From: Krasilnikovozyma curviuscula
Taxonomy: Eukaryota; Basidiomycota; Tremellomycetes; Cystofilobasidiales; Mrakiaceae
Reading direction: 5' to 3'
Assembly: GCA_014825775.1 (NCBI GenBank)
Contig: MVAQ01000189.1
Location: 1 to 42,907, forward strand
DNA: 42,907 bases
How positions within the stretch are numbered: position 1 is the stretch's first letter; each line of letters begins with the position of its first letter. This document shows, in pieces, positions 32,637 through 42,907 of this stretch. Under the pieces are notes generated by a model. The model searched no databases and had not been told where the DNA came from. It was given only the letters and a program-made list of their open reading frames with translations. A program made the position numbers and the translations under genes.

Positions 32637-35075
32637 ATGAGTAATCTGTATATCTACGAGGTAAGCCTGGATTTCCCTTTCATCTGGAGATGAAATTTCT
32701 TTCTCAAGCTTGTCCTGACGTCCGTTTTGGTACGCCAGCCAAATACTAACGGAAAGGTCGTCTTCGAAACCTCTCATGGAGATATTGAGGTCAGTACGTC
32801 CCAATTAATACCCCCAATACTCTTTCTCAATCCTATCTGCTGCTTTCGTGTTGTTACCGTCGTTTCTAGATCGAACTGTGGCCGAAAGAAGCTCCGAAAG
32901 CATGTCGAAACTTTGTAGCGTCAGTCGTCCCAAATCACTCAGTTCGACTGCCTCTGAACCATTTTCCATACTTCAATTGATAATTTATATCTAGACTGAT
33001 CATGGAGGGCTACTATGATGGCCTCATCTTCCGTGAGAGACTGAGTCTTGCTGCCTTGTAAACTCGCTTCGCACTCTGACAACCCTCTGGTGACGCTTCA
33101 GACCGTATTGTGAAGGACTTTATTGTACAAACTGGTGACCCAACAGGTACAGGAATGGGTGGAGAATCATTCTACGGCGGTATGTCCTATTTGCTTCTGT
33201 AATTCGGCTAGAGGAGGTGTTTACATTAAGTCTTGTCTGCAGAGCCGTTCGAGGACGAACCGCACCAAAGATTGAAGTTCACTAGACGAGGATTGGTTGC
33301 AATGGCAAATGCCAACAAGAGAAACACTAGTATGTGCTGGCGTTCCAGGTAAATGTTTTGCGTACACCCACCACTAACAAGCTTTCATTCTGTGAAGATA
33401 CCAGTCAATTCATGGTAAGCTCTTTTGGTTCTTTTTAATACGCCTTGAAGCATCAGCTAACATTGCTGGTGAACGTGTAGATCACCTTGGGTATGCTCTT
33501 CTCGCCCAGTGATGCTAACAATGATGCTAAGAGTTCGTTGCATGTCTGACGCCGTTTTAAATGCTGCTTTCCCTATTTAGACAAAGCCGATGAGCTCAAT
33601 GGCAAACATGTGAGACTCTGGACTCCTATTTGCAACCTATATGCCTACTGATTGAATCATTTCCCCGTTTCGGCCGTTTCAGACAATCTTTGGTAAAATC
33701 TCCTCTGATGGCAACACGATCTACAACGTTCTCAAGATGGGAAGTCTAGAGACAGATGAGAATGAGAAGCCTCTGTAGTAAGTGTCACAACTCTTTCCGT
33801 TTTGCTCTCGTCCACGTCTTAATACCTTGCTATCCCGTCACATTTACTTTACACAGTCCACCGAAAATCAAGCGAGTGCGCATTCTCGATAATCCTTTTG
33901 ACGATATTGTGCCGAGAACTACTGCTGCAGAGAAGAGACAGCAGGAGATTGCTCGAAGGCAGTCTGCGAAGGAACGAATGGAAAGGGAATCGCGAAAAGG
34001 TGTCAAGAAGTATGTCTTGTCCATTCGTTCACTTGCATCACATTTTAAGCAGAGGCAACGAAATTTAGCTGATGTTCGGTTTTTACTTCAGAAATACGAA
34101 ACTGATTTCTTTCGGTGATGAAGCTGATGAAGAAGAAGCTGAATCTTCAAAAGGCAAGCAGGCTTTATCCCTCGCCAGGTCAGACTGTGAGTTCCGACCC
34201 CCGCCTTTCCGTTCCTATCTATCTGTACTGATGCACACCGCTTCGAATCCTTAGTGAAAGCTCCTCCTCCCAGCTCCTCTATCCCGTCATTCGGTTCTAT
34301 CCCTCAACCACCACTTGCTGCTCCCTCTCGAGCCCCGCCACCTGCGTCTCGAGATGAACACGAAGACCCTGCGCGTTCAGAGAAAAAAGAGAAGAAAAAA
34401 CGTCATGAAGATGAGGAAGCCGGTCCGAGTCAAAGTGCTGAAGATGCTCGGTACGTATTGATGCTTTGCCAATTACCACTGCACTTTAGACTGAAAGTTT
34501 TTCTTCCATTCGCTGGCGTCTCATGCATACGCAGTCAAGCTGAGATCTTATCTATGGAAGCATCTATTCGACGTTTGAATAAACGTCGTCAAGGCTCTGA
34601 CGACGAAGATGATGTTTCTAGTAAAAAATCTAAAGGACCCTCGGCGCTGGAAACCATCCTTGGCGGCTACACCAAAGGTGGTAGAGTTAAAGGCAGGAAG
34701 AGGGACGAAGATGATCTCCTCGCATCTCTGTCGTCGTTCCGAACGAAGATATCTAAAGCTGCCCCCCAAACAGCGGCCGAAGGATCAAACGGAGATGGCG
34801 ATGCCCTTTCGGACGGAGAAATCGCGGGAGTAGAGGTTGATGACGATCTCGACTCTTGGATGGGTCACCAACTGGTCTCAAACACGAAGGAGGAAGACAG
34901 GAATGAGAGCAGAAGAGCTGAGACGGATTACGACGTGATCGACACCAGGCTGATCAAGTCGAAGGGAGGAGGAGGAAAGGAGTCATACGACAGAAGGAAG
35001 CCCAAGGGAGGTTATGAAAGTAGGAACCATGGGAGCTCCCAAAGGCCGAGGGACAGGAGCAGTAGAGAGTGGTAG
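32637..35075 (+). CDS. CWC27: Spliceosome-associated cyclophilin CWC27
   Basis: Proposed exons: 32637-32660, 32739-32789, 32870-32919, 32995-33032, 33102-33179, 33243-33329, 33398-33414, 33481-33490, 33581-33609, 33683-33777, 33857-34009, 34092-34186, 34255-34450, 34535-35075; 487 aa. The cyclophilin domain (residues ~10-170) has [50 protein letters not shown] and ELNGKHTIFGKI. The Trp that binds cyclosporin A in CypA is replaced by Glu (DELNGKH), a mark of the CWC27 branch, which often lacks isomerase activity. The C-terminal half is charged and Ser/Lys-rich ([38 protein letters not shown]), with predicted coiled coil. CWC27 partners CWC22 in the activated spliceosome. Exon 8 is a 10-nt microexon. 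Intron 13 (34451-34534) is 84 nt and stop-free in frame. Confidence 0.93.
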
Positions 35076-35399
35076 TCCAAATATTATATCTCGTCCTTGC
35101 TGCTACCAATTCCATCCACGACTTATCTACCCAGTTCAGCAAGAGACTTGATTTGACACTGCTTTCAGACAGATCACGGCGGCCGACAATCTGATATTAT
35201 TTTTTTTGCTTCTATGCCAAGCAGTAGGAAAATGAATATGATTGGTTTACTTCCTAGGCAAATATCTTCATGGGGTTTTCAGGGCTCCTGTGGCGACGGC
35301 ATCTGGGTTATCTGATCCGTCGATTTGATTTTCTTGAGAAAGTTCCTCTTACCTTCGAACACCAAGCAGTCTCACTCCTTTCAAATATCCACAGTAGAT
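35076..35399. promoter_or_regulatory. Region between CWC27 and the MFS transporter gene
   Basis: This is tandem intergenic space with the CWC27 3' flank (T-run near 35201-35208) and the transporter promoter. No ORF or RNA gene is recognised. Confidence 0.45.
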
Positions 35400-37989
35400 A
35401 TGGAATACATTAAAAGTCTCGAGAAGACACCTGGTTCAGCTCAGGCCACTGCAGAGCTCGAAGTTGAGGGTGTTGACGCCAAGCGTTCTCCATCGCCCGT
35501 GGAAGAAAAAACTGCAGAAGAGGTACCACAGGACGATCAAGAGTCAGAAAGGTCCTCTATCACTATTGCAAACTACCCTTGGAAACTCAAAGGCCCAGCG
35601 TTGTTGTTGGTTCTGTGCTTCACCAGTGAGTTTGCAACATGGCATGGGCGTGGCCAGGCCGCCGCAATAGATGAAAGTGAAATCCCCTGACGCAGTTTCG
35701 ATTCACCCTTGTCCAACTTGGAAGTTGGCTCGAACTGGGTAAGCTTTTCGAATTCATTCTTCGCCTGTTACTTCCTGGTCAACGCTTATCTTGTTTCCTT
35801 TTACCCATGTCGTACAATTGGAAATTTTCTCGTATATAAAGCAATCTGCAGCTTTTCCACCTCTCAAGTCTACCCTTCTGAAGAAACTCGAAATCAACAA
35901 CGCTCAGTACGGTGTGATCTCTAGCGCGAACAACCTCGTGAATACGGTGCGTTCATCTCTTCATCAAATCTACTTCGTAGCTGACATCACCTTCTGTTTT
36001 CCATGTAAGGTATGGCCCATTCTTTCCGGTATCTTTATCGACTATATGGGTGCAGATTTGGCCAGTGTTATTAGCACCCTGTTTATTCTTTTGGGATCAC
36101 TCACAACCGCCCTCGGCGCGTCTACCGCAAAGTCAGTCCGTTCAAATCATTTTTTCCAAACATCGATCTACCCCTAAAGGCTAATCTATTTCTAAAGCTA
36201 CGGAGCTTTCGTTGGAGGACAGGTCATTTCTGGTTTTGGGTAAGTCTGTGAGATGTCAGCCATTATCCCCATTGCTGACTGGTCGTTGTCTTCACAGTTC
36301 TACCACTATTGAGACCTGTCAATCCAAGCTGTATACACACTATTATTACGGAAATAATATGGGTCTTGTCTGTGAGTTTGAGTATACACTTTGGAGACTA
36401 AAGCGTACCATCTTACTTGATTATCTTACGTAGTTGGAATTGACATTGCATTTGGACGTGTTATCAATACCATCTCCAAGGCTACTGCGATTCCAATCTC
36501 TGAAAACACTGGGTGAGTGACTATTACTCAGTTTAGGAAAATGGCGGTGGGCTGATTGAGATCCGACCATAGGAACTGGGCTTGGGCTCTTTGGGTAAGC
36601 AAAAGCAACCAATTTTTTAATTCACAAAAATTCATCAGATCGCAGCTGATATCTTATCGTTAAACTGACAGGTTGGATTCCTAATGTCGGCGTTCACTTG
36701 TAAGTCCCCTTGTTATTTATTGGGCTACCATCAGTCATCCCACCGACAATTGATCTGGTGTTTCAGTTATCTGCAACCTGGGGTACATCTTCTTCTCGTG
36801 GAAGTTCGTTCCTGCGGAATCACGTCCAGCAACCGGAAGAGCAATGGAAAAGAAGTTGACTTTGAAAAATGGCGCGGGAGACTCGAAGTTCAAGTTCAAA
36901 CCGAGCACAGTATTCCAGATCTCAGGTAAGATCCTTGAATTGATCTTGGATATTTTGCTCGAGCAGTAATTAATCATTGGGATCATTTACCTCTGAGGCG
37001 GCTTCTGGATTATGGCCATCACCCAGTTGTTTCAAGCAGGCGCAGTCTCCGTGTTTACATCCAATCTCTCCGATATGGTCAGCGTCACAAGAGGTAAGCA
37101 CTGCTTGGACATATCACTACTCAAGTTATTAACTTCAGCATCCTTTCAGGCTCTACAGCGCAAACTGCTGGTTACACCTCCGCTATAGGCCAAATCATGC
37201 CCATCTTTCTTACACCAGTCGTAGGCTGGTGCTTTGATCGATTCGGCTACCGAACCCATTGGGTCAGTGGGACGGGTAAGTTCAATCAGCATATTTTACG
37301 CAATTACCCTCCAGCAAGTAGCCACGGGCTTGCTTGTGTTTGCGGGCTCGCAGCAGCCCTCACATTTACTTACCAGATTTACGTCTCCAACTCCAGCTGC
37401 CATATACATCCTGGCATTTTCACTTCTTGAATTCACCCCACAAGTCAATGCAATGGTTCCCACCATTCTATCTTCACTTGCGCTTTGCTCTAACGCTCTC
37501 ACTTACATCGGATGCGTCCCTCTCCTCACTAAGAACCAGAATCACATTGGACTGGCATTTGGCTTATGGAAAACTATGCAAAACGTTGGTACAGTGGTGA
37601 TGGACGTCTCTAGCGGTGCTATACAAGATCTGACACCATCCGGGAAGCACAAGTACCACAACACCATGTATTTCCTTATCGCGCTCAAGTCAATGGAAGT
37701 CTTTTACGGTTTCATCTAGTGAGTATTCTGCAGCGAATTTTCTGTTTTCATAATATTAATCTGAACCCTTTTTAGCTGGGTTGGCGACAAGAAGTATCTA
37801 GGAGGTGTCCTGTCGATGAGCGAGAAGCAGAAGATTGCACATCTCGAAGCTGAAATTGCGGATCCATCTCTAGCTTCCAAATCACCACTCCTAAAGGTGA
37901 TTAAACCATTGACCATCTTTGGTGCAATAGCTTCCGTATCTGTGTTCATTGTAGCATGGGTGTTGTTTTTCTTGTACTCGCTCAACTAG
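35400..37989 (+). CDS. Major facilitator superfamily transporter (MFSD1-like)
   Basis: Proposed exons: 35400-35625, 35725-35738, 35842-35946, 36010-36131, 36198-36239, 36298-36371, 36434-36512, 36573-36594, 36672-36699, 36767-36925, 36998-37093, 37150-37275, 37319-37718, 37776-37989; 568 aa. A ~60-residue acidic cytosolic N-terminus precedes WKLKGPALLLVLCFT (TM1). About 12 hydrophobic segments follow, including GVISSANNLVNTVWPILSG, FIDYMGADLASVISTLFILL, VGGQVISGFGSTTIETCQ, the central loop MEKKLTLKNGAGDSK, VVGWCFDRFGYRTHW and FGLWKTMQNVG; the C-terminus ends in AWVLFFLYSLN. The DRFGYR loop is an MFS motif-A variant. The closest recognisable group is MFSD1-like vacuolar/lysosomal transporters, but the substrate cannot be read from sequence. 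The second exon (14 nt) and the acceptor of exon 3 were chosen for phase and give FTIGSNWQSAAFPPLKS; they are less certain than the rest. Confidence 0.87.
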
Positions 37990-38265
37990 ATAGCGTTTTC
38001 ACATCGCTGTTTCAGTCTCTCATCAGAGTAGTCGCCTTTCTTATATGTTCTCCTTCATTTTCTGTTTCCCTCTTTGTCTCGCTTTTCACTTCTCCTCCCA
38101 TTTACGAAAATGTACCATCTAGATCTCCTCCCATAGACCTTGCGCGAGAGGTGGCCCGCCAACACACCAGCAGAATATATGACATGACATGAAACTCATT
38201 AAGTATGGCGCACTCAGTGGAATTGATCCAATCTCAAACTGAACAATTTCGCCCCCTTCCCTATC

Positions 38266-40431
38266 CTACTCGACGATCGTCAGTTCCCTCGTCCGCTGGG
38301 TCGCGTAAACATCTTTGTACTTCTCCCATATTCTAATAAAAAAAGACAACAGGAATCGCCCTTCAGTCGACCAGGTAGACAAATAAGGAGAAGAGACCTG
38401 CTCACCTCATCAACTCGTCAATGTATCTTTGGTGCGTTTCTTCTAGTTGGGCCTGAGAAGGAGAATCATTCTGAGTGACAAGAATTGGTCTACCAACAAC
38501 GGAAACAATAGGTGATCGATATGGCATCAACCCAATGGTATAATTGAAGAGTCTAAAAGAAGATGTACCGAACGACATCAGTGAAAAGACAGCAATAAAG
38601 CTGCCAAGATTCGACATGTGACGTACCCTCTGCCGTGGAAGATGGGCAAAGTGAACCCGAACATTTTCTGGAACATGGTTTGTATCTTGTAGATTGTTGT
38701 GCCTTTCTGGTTGGCAAGCTGGTCGTAAATGTCGTTTTCACCGAAGGAGAACACAGGTACCAAGTCGGCACTGGAAAATTGGAACGAGTAAAGGAAGAGA
38801 GTGAATTTGAAGTGATAGATATTTGAAGAGAATGATGAGTCACATACCCCTGCTTGATGGCAATCTTCACGAATCCCATTCGCCTCTTTAAAGTCAGATC
38901 ATTCGTCCTCGGATGAGCTCGTAGGGACTCAGCTGCTCCGCCTATCACAATACAGATTGCTGAACCTGGACCCTTACGGAGAATGTTAGCGCAGCTACAA
39001 TAGAGATTATACCATCGAAATGGGGTTAGCTGCTGAGGATTTATCTTGGCAGGAGAGGAGGGAAAGGTGACATACGCTTGACGAGAGACAGAAGAAACAC
39101 CATGTGCCATCTACGCAACAAAAACAAAAAGCATAAGTTCTGAACATAAGTGAAGTCTCGATGTGTGGGACTCACAATGATATCTCGATAGACTACATGC
39201 AGCAGGCAAGAAAAAAGTAGGAATGGTCAGAACTCGCCCCACAGCTATCAATATTCAGAGATTTTCTCACTAGGAATATTGAAATCTATGAGATTGAAGG
39301 TAGGGTAAGGTATCAGATACGAGAACAACGCCCACCGTTACGACATGGCTTACTGTTTCTCAAAGTGAGCAAATGAGGTCGGATTCCGGGGAAAGCTTTG
39401 GACCACCCAGTGCCATCTACAGAAGAGTATTAGTAAAATAATCAAATATGTCATGGTTTTGATCACTAGTTACTTACCTGTAGCAAAATTTGCGAAAGCT
39501 CCCATCGAGATGATTCCTGTTTTGGATGAGGATGAACACCTACGACGGAGATGGAGCTACAATATTGGCGCTACTTACCATGAGGATGATAGCCGAAGAT
39601 ATAAGGTCGATCTGCGGGCAGATTTTCCTCCTTTAGGAGCGAGACGGCTGTAATTAATCGATCAACAGCTGGTCAATTCTCTCGCTCGAGCTATCAGGTG
39701 TGACAAACATTCTTACGATAGTATGAGGCGAAATGTCTAGGATAAAGAGAGACAGATATTTTGAGTTAGACAATTCTGTTAGTGAAGTTAACAAAAAGTT
39801 AACAAACGCTTGACTCACTTCCAAACGGGCAATCTCTTCATCCACTCCTGAGGTCGACCACCAAAGTCCGGCGCTCTATCAAAGTATATGACCCATATCA
39901 AGTAAGGGACGATGAGCAACCACAGTTGTGGAAAGGAACTGCATTTAACAAGGGAACGCTCAACTGTGTCAGCGTTGCGCGTGGGTCAAGAGCACGAGAG
40001 CACGTACCATAGAAACACAAAGAACGAGAAACAAAGTGGTAAAAGGGTTGCCCAAAATGCTACTGCGGCTGTCTGCAGCCTACGATGTCTTGGAACTTTG
40101 GGAGAGTCGTGTCAGGCAAGCTCGGATTTGGTAGCCAAACGGGGTTGGGGATGACAACGAACCTTTCAGGGGAGCGAATCTATCCCAACGGAAAGGTTAG
40201 ATTCATCAATAGGAGAAGAAGAACACCTTTCAAGATGTGGGTTGCTCACTTGATCTTTATCTCCTTCGGAAACGAAATGGCTTCTCCAATGTTGAGAATC
40301 TCTTGACTGATCGTCTTGAGCAGGGGTGATTTCGAGCCATTGTTGCTACCATCAGCCTTCTTCTTGAACTTCCCAATCTTCCTTTTCTCCTTCGACTCGT
40401 CAGTGAGAGGTTTCAGCAATGTCGAAGACAT
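38266..40431 (-). CDS. DGA1: Diacylglycerol O-acyltransferase type 2 (DGAT2)
   Basis: Fifteen proposed exons (minus strand): 40431-40250, 40179-40163, 40095-40008, 39938-39819, 39736-39717, 39647-39579, 39516-39478, 39416-39354, 39285-39271, 39192-39176, 39110-39076, 38994-38848, 38770-38627, 38552-38406, 38332-38266; 389 aa. Landmarks in order: VPRHRRLQTAAVAFW, a hydrophobic hairpin (LLPLCFSFFVFL ... WLLIVPYLIWVIYF), DRAPDFGGRPQEWM, PYIFGYHPHGIISMGAFANFAT with the catalytic HPHG at residues ~163-166, [103 protein letters not shown] and ETHQRYIDELMRIWEKYKD. The enzyme makes triacylglycerol from diacylglycerol and acyl-CoA at the ER and lipid droplets. Five exons are 15-20 nt long. It is convergent with the MFS gene and divergent from ARPC3. 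Confidence 0.95.
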
Positions 40432-40857
40432 AATTGTGGTGGTGCGGTTTGAGCAGGTGGAGATGTCGTCTAAATTAACCTTCTGAAGCTTAGGCGGTTT
40501 GTTGGTTCGAGTCCCGGAATGTTTAGAGAGAGCTACACATTCCTATTCAATTCCTAAGGCTAATGGTCGGATCCCAGTTGCTGTTTTGATTCGTGTGTCG
40601 ACTTGACGTTGGGACGGCCAAGAAATGAGCACCGCTGGACTGACTTTGGGGTTGAAATTCCTTACTAAAAGATATAAATGCAGCTAACTGTCTTTCCTCG
40701 GATACGATATTATACTCCTATGGGGGCCAGCCAGAGCTTTTTGAAGATGATATTTGAGCTAGCGTGGGTGTTCGATAGAAGTTCCGTTGACGCCTGGCAG
40801 CCCTCGAGGGTGACCTCAACCAGATTCATCGAATTTCAGGTCTAATTTTGACTCACC
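40432..40857. promoter_or_regulatory. Divergent intergenic region, DGAT2 / ARPC3
   Basis: This 426-bp space holds the 5' flanks of both genes. A TATAAA sequence sits at about 40673-40678 on the plus strand, 180 bp before the ARPC3 start. A B-box-like GGTTCGAGTCC at 40504-40514 is not part of a foldable tRNA. No ORF is recognised. Confidence 0.45.
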
Positions 40858-41811
40858 ATGCCTGTCAGTATCATATAGATGTCCTTCTCTTTTATTCTGG
40901 TACTTCCCATCTGACTTGGTTGTTCTACTACTCTTTATGTTGTGTATCTCTCAGGCTTATCATTCAGCTTTCAACGAGGAGGAGAACCGCATCGTAGGTA
41001 ACACTTCGACCCTCCCTCTCAAGACAAAGTTCAGGGGCCCAGCTACCATTGGTAAGTGTTCAGGTCATTAAGCATCAGGTTCCATTGCCTGATATCCGGA
41101 ACGAAAGCTGAAACTCTTTCCATTCGTCGCATGCGATGGCATTTTGGAACGTCAATGTGTAGCGGACCCAGCAGGAATCGATGTAATTGACGAGACGCTC
41201 GAGACATTTAGAGCAAATTGCTTGTTCCGTTCATTCGATATCCAAGGACCCTCAGACCGTCTCTTGATCTACCTCACCCTCTTCTTATCCGACTGCCTAT
41301 CCAAAATCTCGTCCTCGAGAACACCTATGCTCCCTGCTGAAGCCAAGAGAGTCCTCACTACGCTGGCTTTGGACTCATTCCCTCTACCTGGAGAGTCAGG
41401 CTTTCCTCTGAACTCAATGTACCAGGGCCCTGGCAACTCCGTGGACGCAGGTGAGAGCTTTCAGCCTGTCATTCTAGTGCATGACGACGCTAACCGCTCG
41501 TTGCCCCTTCTTCCCTTCAACAGAATACTTGAGATCATATCTCACTCAAGCTCGTCAAGAACTTGCTCTTCGTCTGCTGGACAAGCTGTACCCAATTGGC
41601 GAAGAGTGAGCATAGCCTCTCCCATCGAACCTCCCCTATCGCCTCGCTAACGTCCTATTCTTCTCCTGATAGTGGTAAACAAGCGACGGTCCCAAGCAAA
41701 TGGTGGTTGTGCTTCACAAAGAGGAAAGGGTGAGTTTAAATTCCTTCTCGGGTTGTTAGATTCCTTAGCTGACACTCGACTACTCGCATGGGAAGATTCT
41801 GGGGAGCGTAA
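40858..41811 (+). CDS. ARC18: Arp2/3 complex subunit 3 (ARPC3, p21)
   Basis: Proposed exons: 40858-40863, 40955-41051, 41163-41450, 41524-41605, 41673-41729, 41796-41811; 181 aa, the normal length. The first coding exon is just ATGCCT. The protein reads MPAYHSAFNEEENRIVGN, LPLKTKFRGPA, ETFRANCLFRSFDIQGPSDR, LLIYLTLFLSDCL, LALDSFPLPGESGFPLNSMY, EYLRSYLTQARQELALRL and PSKWWLCFTKRKG, matching ARPC3 throughout. The subunit is part of the seven-protein complex that nucleates branched actin filaments at cortical patches and in endocytosis. The last exon (16 nt, ending FWGA then TAA) follows an unremarkable AAG acceptor and is the least certain part; the conserved domain is complete before it. Confidence 0.94.
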
Positions 41812-42012
41812 GCTGAGACTCAGGCTGGAAAGTATGAAGTGACGAGCAGCAGGCAGTAGACGAAGTAAGAGAGCTTCATACTGATACTGCTATGTATGTG
41901 TAAGAGCACGTATTAAGGAAAAAAGACTTGCAAGAGGTGACCTCATGAAGCAGAGCTTGTCGACGAGGCGCGAAAGGAAGCTCAAACTACCACAGCGACA
42001 GATTCTTCCAAA

Positions 42013-42907
42013 ATGGACATGGTTGTAGATCCAGCTCCTGCCAGCACCAGTTTGATGTCTTGGACAGGAAACTCTTCCTCTGCTGGCTTGGCAGGATCCA
42101 GCAAACCCTCAACAGCCTCTTCAAGTAGAAATATCGAGCCAAGCGTTGAGTCCCCAGTCGAACTGGAGACTTATATCGCTGGCTATAAAGGTGAGATGCT
42201 CAGGCCATCCACTCTATAAAAAGAATTTTGCTTACCTAGGCCCTTCTGTCTGGTCGTGGTGTCGACAGGTCGAAATAAAATCAGCCGTCTGCATCACATC
42301 CACGCTAACACTAGCAACCCCGACTTGAGATCGAAATCTGCTGCCTTAGCCATCCCAATCATCAAAGCAGAGACCTTCGACTTGGCGGAATACAGGTTCT
42401 TTGGTGGTGACACCACGGGTAACGATCCCTGGTACGAAGAGACGGAGGACAAGTTCAAGTCCGAGGCTGAGAGATTGGAAGTTGAGTTGAAAACTGTCAC
42501 TGCCAATTTGATTAAAGAAAGTATCAGAGTGAGTAGATCAGGCTTTGATTCATGGATTTATGGATTTGAGTTAAAAAGGTTGACATTGCATTCTTGCTGC
42601 CTCTTCCACTGCGACATAGATGACCAACAGAGATCTTGGAAACTTGTACTCGAAAGCTGGTGATGCTCCTGCAGCTATCCGCTACTTCAATCGAACAAGA
42701 GAGTTCAACACTTCAGGTCCTCAAATGCTCGAAATGAGTTTAGCAATCATCGAGGTGCGAATCTGTCGTTCACAACTTGCTTCGATTACTCTGACGTTGC
42801 TTGGTTCTTTTCTCTAACCCTAGATTGCCTTAATCACTAAACAATACACTCTCCTATCACCGCACATCACCAAAGCCCTCTCAGCATTAGAACGACCGGT
42901 CCCAGGC
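42013..42907 (+). CDS. CSN1: COP9 signalosome complex subunit 1, 5' part (partial)
   Basis: Proposed exons: 42013-42190, 42269-42528, 42620-42754, 42824 to the window edge; about 219 residues are visible. A Ser-rich N-terminal tail leads into ELETYIAGYKGRNKISRLHHI, the RPN7/CSN1 helical repeat start. Further on, NLIKESIRMTNRDLGNLYSKAGDAPAAIRYFNRTREF matches the region of CSN1 with the conserved IKESIR and TPR-like DLG-YxxxGD pattern. The final visible part (IALITKQYTLLSPHI) is the next helical repeat; the PCI domain must lie beyond the edge. CSN1 is a scaffold subunit of the COP9 signalosome, which deneddylates cullin-RING ligases. The paralogue RPN7 is the main alternative but lacks the NxIKESIR pattern. 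The frame is open for about 70 nt upstream of the chosen ATG, so an additional 5' exon is possible. Confidence 0.82.

Noticed and set aside
40490..40530. Possible tRNA gene, from a B-box-like GGTTCGAGTCC
   Set aside because: The T-stem does not pair (G-G and T-C mismatches), no matching acceptor stem or A box is found upstream, and no anticodon arm can be drawn.
1..42907. Search for a defence system, biosynthetic cluster, transposon or integrated virus
   Set aside because: All recognised genes are ordinary eukaryotic housekeeping genes. No transposase, reverse transcriptase, capsid, polyketide or peptide synthetase signatures, terminal repeats or CRISPR-like spacing were seen.

Overview
This is a gene-dense, intron-rich stretch of a fungal nuclear genome. 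Introns are mostly 50-100 nt with GTnnGY donors and CTRAY-type branch points. Several proteins read like basidiomycete, probably Tremellomycete (Cryptococcus/Kwoniella/Tremella-like), homologues. That placement is an inference from gene architecture and protein resemblance, not a measured phylogeny. I built every gene model by hand from splice consensus, reading-frame continuity and family conservation. Seventeen of the eighteen models give a continuous frame across all proposed junctions; only the first (cut by the left edge) is left unresolved. I see no CRISPR array, transposon, tRNA, rRNA or viral gene.

Layout, left to right: a proline-rich cytoskeletal-type protein cut by the left edge (-); a nucleolar FKBP prolyl isomerase (-), divergent from a (6-4) photolyase/cryptochrome (+); mitochondrial ATP synthase alpha (-), divergent from mitochondrial ribosomal protein bL21m (+); a metallo-beta-lactamase-fold protein (-), divergent from the glycine-cleavage T-protein (+); a full-length, 20-exon VPS10 sorting receptor (+); a 2.3-kb stretch with no convincing gene; a secreted or membrane-anchored TAP-like serine hydrolase (+); PRMT5 (+); a small CYSTM protein (-); an unrecognised Ser/Thr/Pro-rich protein (-), divergent from the diphthamide-pathway WD40 protein DPH7 (+); the spliceosomal cyclophilin CWC27 (+); an MFS transporter (+); DGAT2 (-), divergent from ARPC3 of the Arp2/3 complex (+); and the 5' part of COP9 signalosome subunit 1 (+), cut by the right edge.

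The genes are mostly unrelated housekeeping functions, so this is not a biosynthetic or defence cluster. The one functional pairing is ATP1 with bL21m: both are mitochondrial and they share a 195-bp divergent promoter. The unusual content is in RNA processing. There is an inferred 4-nt internal exon in the CYSTM gene, 10-nt microexons in two other genes, a run of very small exons in DGAT2, three inferred GC-AG introns, and an in-frame stop-free intron in CWC27. The splice models are inferences, and RNA-seq would confirm or refute them.
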